In this document: in pieces, positions 17,085-25,936 of the stretch
Numbering within the stretch: position 1 is the stretch's first letter
Layout: every line of letters starts with the position of its first letter
Assembly: GCA_938083085.1 (NCBI GenBank)
Contig: CALLKX010000086.1
Location: 1-44,869 of the forward strand
Direction of reading: 5' to 3'
From: an uncultured bacterium
GTDB taxonomy: Bacteria; Planctomycetota; UBA1135; GCA-002686595
Length of the DNA stretch: 44,869 nucleotides
Notes under the pieces: model-generated
Seen by the model: only the letters and a program-made list of their open reading frames with translations
What the model was told of the DNA's origin: nothing
The model's database searches: none
Position numbers and translations under genes: made by a program

Positions 17085-17975
17085 ATGGAGCGTACCGGAG
17101 CCCCCCGGCGCGCCGCGCCGGAGCACACGCTGCCCGCGGTCGACCCGCTCGACACGCGGCGCTATCAGGTCGCTATTCGGCGCCTGGCGGACACCCTCAG
17201 CCATGGCACCGACCGCTCGCGGTTCCTGGGCTCGGGCCTCGAGTACGTGCAGTCCCGCCCGTATGTCCCGGGCGACCCGGTGCGGGCGATTGACTGGCGC
17301 GTGACGGCGCGCACGGGCGAGGTGCACATCAAGGAATACGAGGCTCCCAAGCGGATGCCGGCGTGGATCCTGTTCGACACCTCGGGGTCCATGACCCTCT
17401 CCTCGACGCGCCTCAGCAAGTACCAGGTCGCGGCGCAGATCGCGGGCGGGCTGGCCTTCGCCTGCCTGGATCGGGTGAGCCCGGTGGGGCTCCTGGGGAC
17501 CGGCGAGCGCGACCTGCGGGTCCAGCCGAGCCTCGCCAAGGACGAGGTCATGCAGTGGCTCGTCAAGCTGCGGACGTACCGAGAGGGTGAGCGCACGACG
17601 CTCGCCCGGCGGGTCACGGAGCTCAACGCTCGGCTCAGCAACCGGGCGCTGGTCTTCGTGCTGAGTGACCTGCATGAGCCGGAGGCCATGGACGCCCTGA
17701 AGCTCATGGCCCAGGTGCACGACGTGGTCGTGCTCCAGCTCCAGGATCCCGCGGAGGTGGAGCTGCGCGGCGCAGGCTTCCTGCGCGCGGAGGAGGCAGA
17801 GACCGGGGCGGAGTTCGTGACCCACGGGCGCCGCCAACGCCTCGACCCCGAGGCGGCGCGCCTCGAGCTCCGACGCGGTGGGATCGACCACCTCTTGATC
17901 CGGACCGATGAGCCCTACGCTCAGTCCCTCAGGCTGTTTCTCAAGGACCGCGCCGTGCTCGCGGGAGGCCGATGA
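17085..17975 (+). CDS. DUF58 protein, MoxR partner
   Basis: 296 residues, soluble. The DUF58 signature is complete: SGLEYVQSRPYVPGDPVRAI (50-69) continuing into DWRVTAR. A VWA-like strand with DTSGSM (98-103) follows, so the MIDAS Asp-x-Ser-x-Ser is intact. DUF58 proteins are almost always encoded next to moxR and are thought to be its adaptor or substrate. The stop overlaps the start of the next gene by ATGA, so translation is probably coupled. Confidence 0.93.
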   Translation: MERTGAPRRAAPEHTLPAVDPLDTRRYQVAIRRLADTLSHGTDRSRFLGSGLEYVQSRPYVPGDPVRAIDWRVTARTGEVHIKEYEAPKRMPAWILFDTSGSMTLSSTRLSKYQVAAQIAGGLAFACLDRVSPVGLLGTGERDLRVQPSLAKDEVMQWLVKLRTYREGERTTLARRVTELNARLSNRALVFVLSDLHEPEAMDALKLMAQVHDVVVLQLQDPAEVELRGAGFLRAEEAETGAEFVTHGRRQRLDPEAARLELRRGGIDHLLIRTDEPYAQSLRLFLKDRAVLAGGR

Positions 17976-18841
17976 TGATCGTCACGACCGCACTCCTCGG
18001 CGCCCTGCTCGCGCCTTCGCCGGCTCCGCCGGGACCGCGAGCGGAGGCGCTTGCCCCGGCGGCGGTGTCCGCCGCGGCCCAGGCCGAGCCCATCGCGCGG
18101 ACCTCCGTGGGCATGCGGGTGAGGATCGAGGAGCAGCCCATCCCCGGGCCGCGCCTGCAGGCGAAGCCCGTCGCCGATCCAGGGCGCGCGGACGCCATCG
18201 TGCGGGTCCTCAACGTCTTTCCGCACGGTTCGGGCTGGCGCTACAACCTCGAGGTGACCCCCCTGGTGGAGGGGACCCTGGACCTCGGGGCGCTCCTGGA
18301 GCCGGCCGAGGCGGGCGCCACCTGGGACGCGCCGGTCCTCGAGATCGAGGTCGAGGCGCTGCTCCCCGAGGACGTGGTCGAGCCCAACGACCTCGACGTC
18401 CCCGCCCCGGATGAGGTGGGGGGCTATGGCACGGGGATGACCATCCTGGGGATCCTCTGGGCCGCTGGCCTCGTGGCGCTCGTGACCGTCGGACGTCGGG
18501 GCGGGGGCGCGGCGGAGAGCGCCAGGCCCGAGGCGCCCCTGACCCTCGCGGATCGACTCGCGCCCCTGGTGGACCGAGCGCGCTCCGGCGAGCTCGATGC
18601 CTCCCAGCAGGCGGAGCTCGAGCGGCTCCTGCTGGCCCACTGGCGCGAGCGACGCAATCTGAGCGCCACCCCGGTGGCCGAGGCGGTGGCGTCGCTCCGC
18701 GCAGACGAGGATGCCGGACCGCTCTTCCTCCAGCTCGAGCGCTGGCTCCACCGCCCGGGCTCCGAGGGGGACGCCGTGGACCTCGAGGCGCTCCTCGCCC
18801 CCTATCGCGGGACGCCTGATCCCGGGGGAGATCAGGGATGA
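17972..18841 (+). CDS. BatD-like one-span membrane protein
   Basis: 289 residues. N-terminal signal-like hydrophobic segment (2-15), Ala/Pro-rich linker, a beta-rich extracytoplasmic part (about 45-135), one membrane span (about 154-174) and a cytosolic helical tail (185-280). Position between DUF58 and two VWA genes, and the layout with a C-terminal helical domain, match BatD or DUF4381 proteins of other MoxR operons; sequence identity is too low for me to name a family. The tail segment V200-L221 (RARSGELDASQQAEL) and the later LQLERW...EGDAVDL resemble the cytosolic tail of the giant protein ending at 25901. Two adjacent ATGs (17972 and 17975) exist; GGGAGG at 17963-17968 suits the second. 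It overlaps both neighbours by ATGA. Confidence 0.7.
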   Translation: MMIVTTALLGALLAPSPAPPGPRAEALAPAAVSAAAQAEPIARTSVGMRVRIEEQPIPGPRLQAKPVADPGRADAIVRVLNVFPHGSGWRYNLEVTPLVEGTLDLGALLEPAEAGATWDAPVLEIEVEALLPEDVVEPNDLDVPAPDEVGGYGTGMTILGILWAAGLVALVTVGRRGGGAAESARPEAPLTLADRLAPLVDRARSGELDASQQAELERLLLAHWRERRNLSATPVAEAVASLRADEDAGPLFLQLERWLHRPGSEGDAVDLEALLAPYRGTPDPGGDQG

Positions 18842-19776
18842 GCCTCAGCTTCGGCCACCCCTGGGCCCTCGCCCTGCTGGCGATTCCGCTGCTGCTTCTG
18901 ACCCTCGTCTGGTCCGGCAAGGGGGGACGCCTGGCGTTGCCCTTTGACGGCACCGCCCGGGCCGACAGGCGGTCGCGTGGGCTCGGGCTCTCCGTCCTGC
19001 TGCGGCTCGCGGAGTCCGTGTCGCCGTTGCTCCTCGCGGTCGCGGTGGTGCTGCTCGCTGGCCCCCAGAAGATCGGCGCGCCCTCCACCAAGCGCAAGCT
19101 CACCAACATCCAGTTCTGCGTGGACGTGTCCGGGTCCATGACCGCCTCGTTCGGGGAGGGAACCCGCTACGACGCCGCGATGGAGGCCATCAACGAGTTC
19201 CTGGACTTCCGGGACGGCGACGCCTTCGGGCTGACCTTCTTCGGGAACAACGTCCTGCACTGGTGCCCGCTCACCAACGACACCAGCGCCTTTCGCTGCG
19301 CGCCGCCCTTCATGGACCCCAAGCGGGGCGCCCTGCCGCCCTGGTTCGGGGGGACGTCCATCGGCAAGGCGCTGAACGCCTGCCGCGACGTGCTGGCGAG
19401 CCGCGAGGAGGGGGACCGGATGATCATCCTGATCTCCGACGGGTTCTCGTCGGACCTCTCCGGCGGGCAGGACGAGGTGATCGCGGACCGGCTGAAGAAG
19501 AGCGGCGTGACGGTCTATGGGGTCCACGTGGCGGACGGCAACGTGCCGGGCGAGGTGCTCAACATCGCGTCCCTGACGGGCGGGGAGATGTTCGCCGCCG
19601 GCGACCCGGCGGCGCTCGACACCGTCTTCAAGCGCATCGATCAGATGCAGGTGGCGGAGCTCGAGAAGGTCGCAGGTGAGCAGCTCGACGACTTCGGGCT
19701 GTGGTGCTGGATCGGGCTGATCGCCCTCGCCGTCCACGCCCTGCTCCAGCTGTTCCTGAGGGCGACGCCGTGGTGA
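18838..19776 (+). CDS. VWA-domain membrane protein, BatA-like
   Basis: 312 residues with two N-terminal spans (about 7-24 and 59-75), a VWA domain from about 90 with an intact MIDAS DVSGS (96-100), and a C-terminal span (about 287-306). This topology is that of BatA/BatB proteins, whose VWA domain binds a divalent metal and a protein partner; with this topology the domain should face the periplasm. Residues 105-160 carry an insertion with several Cys and Trp. It overlaps the BatD-like gene by ATGA and is 7 bp from the second VWA gene. Partner proteins are inferred to be those of this gene run. Confidence 0.9.
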   Translation: MSLSFGHPWALALLAIPLLLLTLVWSGKGGRLALPFDGTARADRRSRGLGLSVLLRLAESVSPLLLAVAVVLLAGPQKIGAPSTKRKLTNIQFCVDVSGSMTASFGEGTRYDAAMEAINEFLDFRDGDAFGLTFFGNNVLHWCPLTNDTSAFRCAPPFMDPKRGALPPWFGGTSIGKALNACRDVLASREEGDRMIILISDGFSSDLSGGQDEVIADRLKKSGVTVYGVHVADGNVPGEVLNIASLTGGEMFAAGDPAALDTVFKRIDQMQVAELEKVAGEQLDDFGLWCWIGLIALAVHALLQLFLRATPW

Positions 19777-19783
19777 TCCTGCG

Positions 19784-20785
19784 ATGAGCGACTGGACCAT
19801 GATCCTCACGGCGGCGGCCTTCGCCTTCGTGCTCGGCGGGGAGCTCGTGCACCTGCGGCGGATCCGGCGCGTGCGTCATCTGGCGTTCGGTCCGGGGGGG
19901 CAGGCCGCCGCCTGGGTGCAGGTGGTGCCACTGCTCCGCGCTGCGGGCGCCGCGGCCCTCGCCTTCGGGCTCTCGAGCCTGCTGTTGGACGTGAAGCCCA
20001 AGGCCCACCGCCTGGCGGACAAGGGGCCGGACGAGTGGAAGCACCTGGTGCTGGTCCTCGACGTCTCGCCCTCCATGCGCCTCGAGGACGCCGGACCGGA
20101 CGCGGCGCAGAGCCGGACGGGTCGCGCCCGGGACGTGCTCGACTCGATCTTCGGGCGGGTCGCCATCGGGCAGTACAAGATCTCGATCATCGCCACCTAC
20201 ACCGGCGCCATGCCGGTGGTGGTGGATACGTCGGACTCGGAGGTCGTGCGGAACGTGCTGAGCGACCTCCCCATGCACTTCGCCTTCAAGTCCGGCGAGA
20301 CGCGCCTGTTCGACGGGCTCGAGGAGGCGGCGCGTATCGCGGCTCCCTGGGAGCCGGGGAGCACGACCCTCATCGTGGCCAGCGACGGCGACACCCTGCC
20401 GCCCACCGGCATGCCGAAGATGCCGCCCGCCATCGGAGGCGTCCTCGTGGTCGGGATCGGCGACCCCACGAAGGGCAGCTTCATCAACGGGCGGAACTCG
20501 AGGCAGGATGTGTCCGCCCTGCGTCAGATGGCGCTCCGGCTGGGCGGCCAGTACCACGACGGGAACAAGCGCCAGGTGGCCAGCGAGGTGCTCCGGACCG
20601 TGACTGCAGGAGCGGACCGGGAGGCGGCGCTCAAGCTCGGTCGTCGCGAGTACGCCCTCCTGGCGATGGTGCTCGGTGCCCTTCTCCTCGCGCTGCTGCC
20701 GCCGCTGCTGCGGGCGCTGGGGAGCCCCTGGGCCCATCGCAGAACCTCCTGGCGAGGCTCCCCGGGCGAACTCACCCGCTCTTGA
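19784..20785 (+). CDS. VWA-domain membrane protein, BatB-like
   Basis: 333 residues. N-terminal hydrophobic segments (about 5-22 and 45-69), a VWA domain with MIDAS DVSPS (93-97) and a DGDT loop later, and a C-terminal span (YALLAMVLGALLLALLPPLL). The MIDAS Asp-x-Ser-x-Ser is kept although the usual Gly is Pro. It is a paralogue of the preceding VWA protein; such pairs (BatA and BatB) are thought to form a membrane complex. A 92-bp gap separates it from the next gene, so the tight overlap chain ends here. Confidence 0.88.
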   Translation: MSDWTMILTAAAFAFVLGGELVHLRRIRRVRHLAFGPGGQAAAWVQVVPLLRAAGAAALAFGLSSLLLDVKPKAHRLADKGPDEWKHLVLVLDVSPSMRLEDAGPDAAQSRTGRARDVLDSIFGRVAIGQYKISIIATYTGAMPVVVDTSDSEVVRNVLSDLPMHFAFKSGETRLFDGLEEAARIAAPWEPGSTTLIVASDGDTLPPTGMPKMPPAIGGVLVVGIGDPTKGSFINGRNSRQDVSALRQMALRLGGQYHDGNKRQVASEVLRTVTAGADREAALKLGRREYALLAMVLGALLLALLPPLLRALGSPWAHRRTSWRGSPGELTRS

Positions 20786-20877
20786 CGGTCGATTGGGTCA
20801 CCGACTCCGGATCTGCCGATAGACTCCAACAGAACCCCCTCCTGCTCCGTTCGGAGCACCTCACGAGGAACGACACG

Positions 20878-21483
20878 ATGAGACGATTCATGATCGCAGG
20901 CTGGCTCCTGCTCCCGGTGGGAGCGTGGGCCTACCACGAAGGCCCGGGCCAGGACGGCGTCCAGCTCGACCTCGTGGACGCCGAGCTCTCGGCCGCGCGC
21001 GAGGCCGCCGAGGCCAAGGACTGGGCGCTCGCGGTGGAGCACTACGACGCGGCGCTCAAGAGCCTGCCGGGCCTCGACACCCCGGCGCTCGAGCGGAGCG
21101 CGCGGCGCATTCGGCTGAGCGCGGCCAAGGCCAAGCTGGCGTCCTCCGATCTCATCGCGGCGCGCTCCGAGCTCTCGGGGCTCGTCGACGAGCTGTCTCC
21201 GCTCGAGGCCTCCGAGGGCGCGATGCTGGACGAGGCCCGCGAGGGGCTCGCCAACGCCCAGTACTACTACACCTGGCTGATGCGGCTGGAGGGCTACTCC
21301 CGTGAGGAGTGGGAGCCCGAGGCCGAGGTCGCCCGTCAGAGCTACCGGCTGCTCGCCGAGCGCGCCGAGGCGCGCGGCGACGAGCAAGCGGCTCGAACCC
21401 ACATGGAGGACCTCGAGTCCTCCATCAAGCTCGCCAGGCTCGACCTGGAGGAGCTGCAGGGCCTGCCCCTGCCCAACCAATGA
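20878..21483 (+). CDS. Exported TPR-like helical protein
   Basis: 201 residues from the ATG at 20878, which has GAGGAA 7 bases upstream; the longer open frame runs antisense-like through the previous gene. Signal peptide residues 1-18 with cleavage near AWA|YHEG. The rest is helical with TPR-like pairs, for example AKDWALAVEHYDAAL followed by ERSARRIRLSAAKAKL. In Bacteroides bat operons TPR proteins (BatC, BatE) follow batA/batB, so this may play the same scaffold role; this is inference from position. A strong hairpin follows at 21623-21660. Confidence 0.75.
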   Translation: MRRFMIAGWLLLPVGAWAYHEGPGQDGVQLDLVDAELSAAREAAEAKDWALAVEHYDAALKSLPGLDTPALERSARRIRLSAAKAKLASSDLIAARSELSGLVDELSPLEASEGAMLDEAREGLANAQYYYTWLMRLEGYSREEWEPEAEVARQSYRLLAERAEARGDEQAARTHMEDLESSIKLARLDLEELQGLPLPNQ

Positions 21484-21788
21484 AGCGGCAACGGGACCTG
21501 AAACGGTTCCGGAAAGCGCCCCGGTCGGGGCAAGCCCAACTCTGGAAAGAAGCCCTCTGATTCCCGTGGTGCGAGCGGTGGTCCGCCGCCCGACGGTTCA
21601 GGGTCCTGAGCCGACGAGCTCGACGGGGCCTGCCCGGCGGTGACGCCGGGCAGGCCCCGTGTTTGAGGAGATGCCCCTCCGCCGGGGGGGTCCTGGGGGG
21701 GGGCGTGCCCCGCCTCTCTCGCCAAACCACGCGCCACGGGCGCCGTTGTTCGAACCTGATGTACCTGCCCGTGACCTTCCCGATCGCC
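21484..21788. other. Intergenic region with terminator before the giant gene
   Basis: 305 bases between the TPR-like gene and the giant exported protein. It contains a small stem (GCCCCGGTCGGGGC near 21519) and the large hairpin listed separately. Because of that hairpin, the giant gene may have its own promoter in 21661-21788, where I see no consensus -35/-10 pair. Confidence 0.45.
21623..21660 (+). terminator. Very strong hairpin terminator with GTGA tetraloop
   Basis: A 17-base arm (21623-21639, beginning ACGGGGCCTGCCC) pairs without mismatch with 21644-21660 around a GTGA (GNRA-type) loop. Only a weak T-run follows (GTTTG). It lies 140 bases past the TPR-like gene and probably ends the moxR transcript. 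Confidence 0.8.
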
Positions 21789-24700
21789 ATGTACCGTTTC
21801 ACCCTCGCGGCCTTCGCCGCCGCATCGGTCGCCCTCGCCCCGCTCTCTCTCGCCCAGCAGAGCGCGGTCCAGGGCATCTCCCTCTCCTCCAAGGTGATCG
21901 TCAGCGGCTCCACGGGCGCCGCGCCGATCCTGGTCACCACGGCGCCGGTGCAGATGATGCCAGCGATGACCGTGGGGACGGCCACCGGCGGAGTCGTCGT
22001 CCTTGAGGACGTCGAGTTCCCCGAGCCCCCCGCGGAGATGCTGGGAGCGACACCGGGAGGCCCAGGGGCCAAGGTGAGCCCGAAGGAGGAGAAGCCCGTC
22101 GACCCCAAGCGCGTCCAGAAGTTCCAGCAGGCCATCCTCGACCGCACGCCCTCCAAGATCCTCGCTGAGTGGTCCAAGGCCGCTCCGCTGACCTCGGCGG
22201 AGGACCCCGAGCTCCAGGACCCGCCCATGCCGGAGGAGCCGGCGCCCAAGCCGAAGAAGCCGAAGGCGCCCAAGCTGCAGGCCCTCGAGCGTCCTGTGGT
22301 TCCCTCGGAGCTGGTGGCCCCGGTGGGCTCCGTGGCGGACCTGGCGGCGCTGGCCAAGGCCAAGCGGGAGGCCGAGGAGGATCACGACGCGGAGGACCAC
22401 GCCGAGGCCCTTGCGGCCTATCAAGCGGCTGAGGCGTCGGACGCCGAGCTGCAGGCGGCTTACGACGCGGAACTCGCCGCCTACAACGCGTCGGACGAGG
22501 CCCACAAGGCCTACAAGAAGGAGAAGTCTCGGGTGGAGAACGAGCGCAAGGCGCTCGCCGCGAAGCGGCTCACGAGGGACGTGCAGCTCTTCCAGCGCGA
22601 CGTGACCCTCGGACGTTGGGAAGCCGTGGATGCGGCCCTGGATTCCCTGGGCAAGAGCGGCCGCCAGATCTACACCCAGATGCTGCCGAAGATCGCGCGG
22701 CCCCCGCAGCCGGTGAACGGTCGCTTCAGTCAGTACCAGGAGCAGTGCGCCTTCGAGTTCGACGACATCATCGAGCTGATGCGGATCGCCCCGGGCGGCT
22801 TCACCGCGGGGGACGCGGCGCTCTTGGCGCCGCTGGTGGCCCGGGTCTTCGCCCAGGGACACAGCATCGACGACTGGGTCGCGCGCTTGCAGATGGAGGT
22901 TCAGCGAGCGCCGGAGGAGCGGGTGGTCAAGCCGATGTTCGCGGCCTGGCTCCTCAGCGCCCAGCGCCAGGACATCCACCTCAAGCCCTTCCTGCCGCCC
23001 TTCAAGGGCGCGCTCTCCAACGACAACCGTGAGGCCCTCAACCTCATCGCGCGCTACCGGATCGCCCTCTACAAGGCCGAGCTCGACCCCGAGGTGCTGG
23101 ACAGCGCTTGGGAGGCCAACCTCGCCGTCCTCGCGCCCGGGGAGCTGAAGGAGAACCTGAAGAGCGAGGCCCTCAAGCGCGCCGTCCAGTACGCGGGCGT
23201 CGTGGGCGGAGAGAAGGGGTCCCAGTGGATCCTGGAGACGTTCACCGACCGGCCGGACCGCGGCATGGAGGTGCTCGCCACCATCGGCGCCGAGGCCTCG
23301 AAGGGGATGGTGCAGCGCTCGACGCGTCCCCAGGACCGCCTCGCGGACCTGAAGCTCATGCGCGAGGCGGTGGACGCTCTGCTCGAGGTCGCCCCCGAGC
23401 GCGCGGGGGAGTGGCGGCCGACGCTGGTTCTGCTCTCCGATGCGTGGCTCCGTGAGGCGGCGTACTCCTACGAGAACTCCGAGCAGTCCTCCATGGGTCC
23501 GATCACCCGCCGCGACGCCTTCGGCAACATCTACTGGGAAGACAACAGCTATCGCTACAACAACTACAACCGTCCGGTGAACCCCATCGAGCCGGACGAC
23601 CTCCTCGAGGTCCGCCCGGACGGCGGCTGGCGCGACGCGCTGCCGGAGAGCCTGCGCCCGAAGGTGGATCAGACCATCGCAGAGCTCTACCTGAAGGTCG
23701 GCGAGGAGAAGCTCGCCTTCCCGTTCATCCGTGACCTGGCGGCCTCGAATCCGAAGAAGGCCAACGAGCTCGCCCGCTCGTTCATGGACGTCTGGATCCA
23801 GAACAACGACCCCAACGCGAGCCGCAATCGGTCGAACATCTACAACTACTCCTACGGCTTCAATCAGCGCGCGAGCGGCATCCCGCTGACGCGGAGCAAG
23901 CAGGAGCGGAACCTCGAGGACCTCTCCGAGTGGGTGGCGCGGCTGCGCGCAGTGGAGGGCGTCGAGGTGGACTCCAAGCTCTTGGTTCGCGCCTTCATCC
24001 AGAGCCACAGCGCGGCCGAGATCTACCGCGTCGAGGTGATGGAGAGGGTCTTTGGCGACCTCGAGACCCTCGACCCCGAGACCCTCGCCTCCATGGCCCA
24101 GACCATGCGGGCCAACCTCGCCACGATCTGGCGCTCCCCCGAGGTCCAGAAGAACGCGGGCACCAACCGCAAGCAGAAGGACATCGAGGCCGAGGTCCAG
24201 CGGGGCTACGAGCTCGCGTCGGCCATGCTGGACGGGGCCATCGAGGCCCACGTGGGCGCCTGGCAGCTCGAGGCGGCTCGCGCGTCGCTGATGCACGACC
24301 TGAACAACTACCGCAACAAGCTCCAGAAGAGCTCTGACTTCGCCGGTGGGCGCCGAGCTGCCCTGGACCTCTTCGGTGAGGCCGCGCTGCACTACGTCGA
24401 GTCGGTGCCTGACCTGAAGCCCTCCGATTACTCCACCCAGGTCTTCGACCTGTGGTTCAACTCGGCCCTCGGTGCGACCGACCTCGCGGCCGTGGACCAG
24501 GAGACGATCCTGGTGCGCAAGGAGATCCCGCTCATCTCCGACATGCTCGAGGACATCGGGGGCGAGGCCGCCGAGGCCCACCTCGCGATGTTCGCGAACA
24601 ACCTGTTCACGCGCCTGAGCAGCGTGAACCCCGCCTGCAAGAACCGCTTCCTCGAGGCGGGCTTCGAGGTCGTGGGTGATCACCCGCAGGCCAAGGCCGC

Positions 24701-25901
24701 GCGCCGGGTCTACGACTACTACGCCGACCTCGTCACCGAGATCGAGCTGGTGACCGCCGTGGACGGCTCGGCCGACGTCGGCACGGAGCCCTTCGGGATC
24801 AAGGTCGACATCCGGTACACCAAGGAGATCGCCCGCGAGAGCGGCGGCTTCGCCAAGTACCTCCAGAACCAGGCCAACGCGGTCAACAGCTACTACAACT
24901 ACGGCCGGCCCCAGGAGAACTACCGGGACAAGTTTGAGGAGTCCGTGCGCGCGACCCTCGGCGAGCAGTTCGACGTGGTCTCGGTGACCTTCAACCGCGA
25001 GGACGCCGCCTCCAAGGCGGACGACGAGTACGGCTGGCGGCGCACCCCCTATGCCTATGTGCTCGCGACGGCCCGCGACGCAGCGGTCGACCGTGTCCCG
25101 CCCCTGAAGCTGGACCTCGACTTCAATGACGTGACGGGCTACGTGGTCCTCCCGGTGACCTCGCCGGTGGTCGCCATCGACGCCTCGGCCGGTGGCGGGA
25201 CCCGCCCCCATGAGAACCTCCAGGTCACGCAGATCCTCGATGAGCGCCGCGCCGACGAGGGCGTGCTGACCCTCGAGGTGAAGGCCCAGGCCAACGGGCT
25301 CGTGCCCGAGCTGGAGCAGATCGTGGACCTCGCCCCCGAGGACTTCGAGGTGACCAAGACCGAGGGCCAGGGAGTCTCGGTGGTCCGCTTCGCCGACGAC
25401 GAGGAGGCGGTGGTCTCCGAGCGCCTCTGGGTGGTCGAGATGAAGGCCCGCGAGGGAGCCGGGGCGCCGGAGGCGTTCCAATTCGCGGCCCCGCGCGATG
25501 CGGACACACAGGCGGTCTACCAGCGCTATGACGACGCCGACCTGATGACCGCCGAGATGGTGGTCCAGCTCGGCGGCGAGTACGGGAGCGAGGGGGGCCG
25601 TTCGGCCTGGCCATGGCTCTTGCTCCTTGCCCTCGGCGGTGCGGCCGCCTGGCTGATGCGTCCCAGGGGGGATGCGGCTGAGGGTCCCGAGGCCTCCGGG
25701 CCGGCCCTGCCGGACGAAATCACCCCGGTGACCGTGCTCACTCTCCTGGGAGAGGTCCGCCGGGCCAATCACTTGGACACCGCCATGCAGCAGGAGCTGG
25801 ACGCGACGGTGCTGCAGATCGAGCGCCGGTACTTTGGCGCCGATGAGGGCGCTGAGGTCGACCTCCGGACCATCGCCCAGCGGTGGGTCGAGCGGAACTG
25901 A
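21789..25901 (+). CDS. Giant exported protein with a single C-terminal membrane span, unknown family
   Basis: 1370 residues from the ATG at 21789, which gives a signal peptide (1-22, SLA|QQ); an ATG at 21759 would add ten residues. No family recognised. Order: Pro/Lys/Glu-rich stretch (140-165), Ala/Glu coiled coil (about 186-262) rich in AY and AEE units, a long helical region with scattered Asn/Tyr-rich loops (for example near 580-600, NNYNRPVNP, and YNYSYGF), a beta-rich end with lengths suited to Ig-like folds, a membrane span (about 1274-1290, WPWLLLLALGGAAAWL) and an 80-residue cytosolic tail. The tail (VRRANHLDTAMQQEL, LQIERR, EGAEVDL) resembles that of the BatD-like protein upstream. 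It follows the MoxR/VWA run on the same strand, so it may be the client or extracytoplasmic effector of that complex; this is inference. Confidence 0.8.
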   Translation: MYRFTLAAFAAASVALAPLSLAQQSAVQGISLSSKVIVSGSTGAAPILVTTAPVQMMPAMTVGTATGGVVVLEDVEFPEPPAEMLGATPGGPGAKVSPKEEKPVDPKRVQKFQQAILDRTPSKILAEWSKAAPLTSAEDPELQDPPMPEEPAPKPKKPKAPKLQALERPVVPSELVAPVGSVADLAALAKAKREAEEDHDAEDHAEALAAYQAAEASDAELQAAYDAELAAYNASDEAHKAYKKEKSRVENERKALAAKRLTRDVQLFQRDVTLGRWEAVDAALDSLGKSGRQIYTQMLPKIARPPQPVNGRFSQYQEQCAFEFDDIIELMRIAPGGFTAGDAALLAPLVARVFAQGHSIDDWVARLQMEVQRAPEERVVKPMFAAWLLSAQRQDIHLKPFLPPFKGALSNDNREALNLIARYRIALYKAELDPEVLDSAWEANLAVLAPGELKENLKSEALKRAVQYAGVVGGEKGSQWILETFTDRPDRGMEVLATIGAEASKGMVQRSTRPQDRLADLKLMREAVDALLEVAPERAGEWRPTLVLLSDAWLREAAYSYENSEQSSMGPITRRDAFGNIYWEDNSYRYNNYNRPVNPIEPDDLLEVRPDGGWRDALPESLRPKVDQTIAELYLKVGEEKLAFPFIRDLAASNPKKANELARSFMDVWIQNNDPNASRNRSNIYNYSYGFNQRASGIPLTRSKQERNLEDLSEWVARLRAVEGVEVDSKLLVRAFIQSHSAAEIYRVEVMERVFGDLETLDPETLASMAQTMRANLATIWRSPEVQKNAGTNRKQKDIEAEVQRGYELASAMLDGAIEAHVGAWQLEAARASLMHDLNNYRNKLQKSSDFAGGRRAALDLFGEAALHYVESVPDLKPSDYSTQVFDLWFNSALGATDLAAVDQETILVRKEIPLISDMLEDIGGEAAEAHLAMFANNLFTRLSSVNPACKNRFLEAGFEVVGDHPQAKAARRVYDYYADLVTEIELVTAVDGSADVGTEPFGIKVDIRYTKEIARESGGFAKYLQNQANAVNSYYNYGRPQENYRDKFEESVRATLGEQFDVVSVTFNREDAASKADDEYGWRRTPYAYVLATARDAAVDRVPPLKLDLDFNDVTGYVVLPVTSPVVAIDASAGGGTRPHENLQVTQILDERRADEGVLTLEVKAQANGLVPELEQIVDLAPEDFEVTKTEGQGVSVVRFADDEEAVVSERLWVVEMKAREGAGAPEAFQFAAPRDADTQAVYQRYDDADLMTAEMVVQLGGEYGSEGGRSAWPWLLLLALGGAAAWLMRPRGDAAEGPEASGPALPDEITPVTVLTLLGEVRRANHLDTAMQQELDATVLQIERRYFGADEGAEVDLRTIAQRWVERN

Positions 25902-25936
25902 CCTGGAAGGGTCGGGCCGGGTAGACTTCGACCGTC

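Noticed and set aside
20035..20877. Longer N-terminus for the TPR-like protein
   Set aside because: It overlaps the VWA gene in another frame; the ATG at 20878 has a ribosome site and a signal peptide.
21342..25772. 1476-codon open frame on the minus strand
   Set aside because: It is antisense to the giant exported protein and the TPR-like gene. Its Leu/Val/His/Arg/Gly-rich composition is typical of the complement of a GC-rich gene; the plus-strand frame has a signal peptide, a span and protein-like composition.
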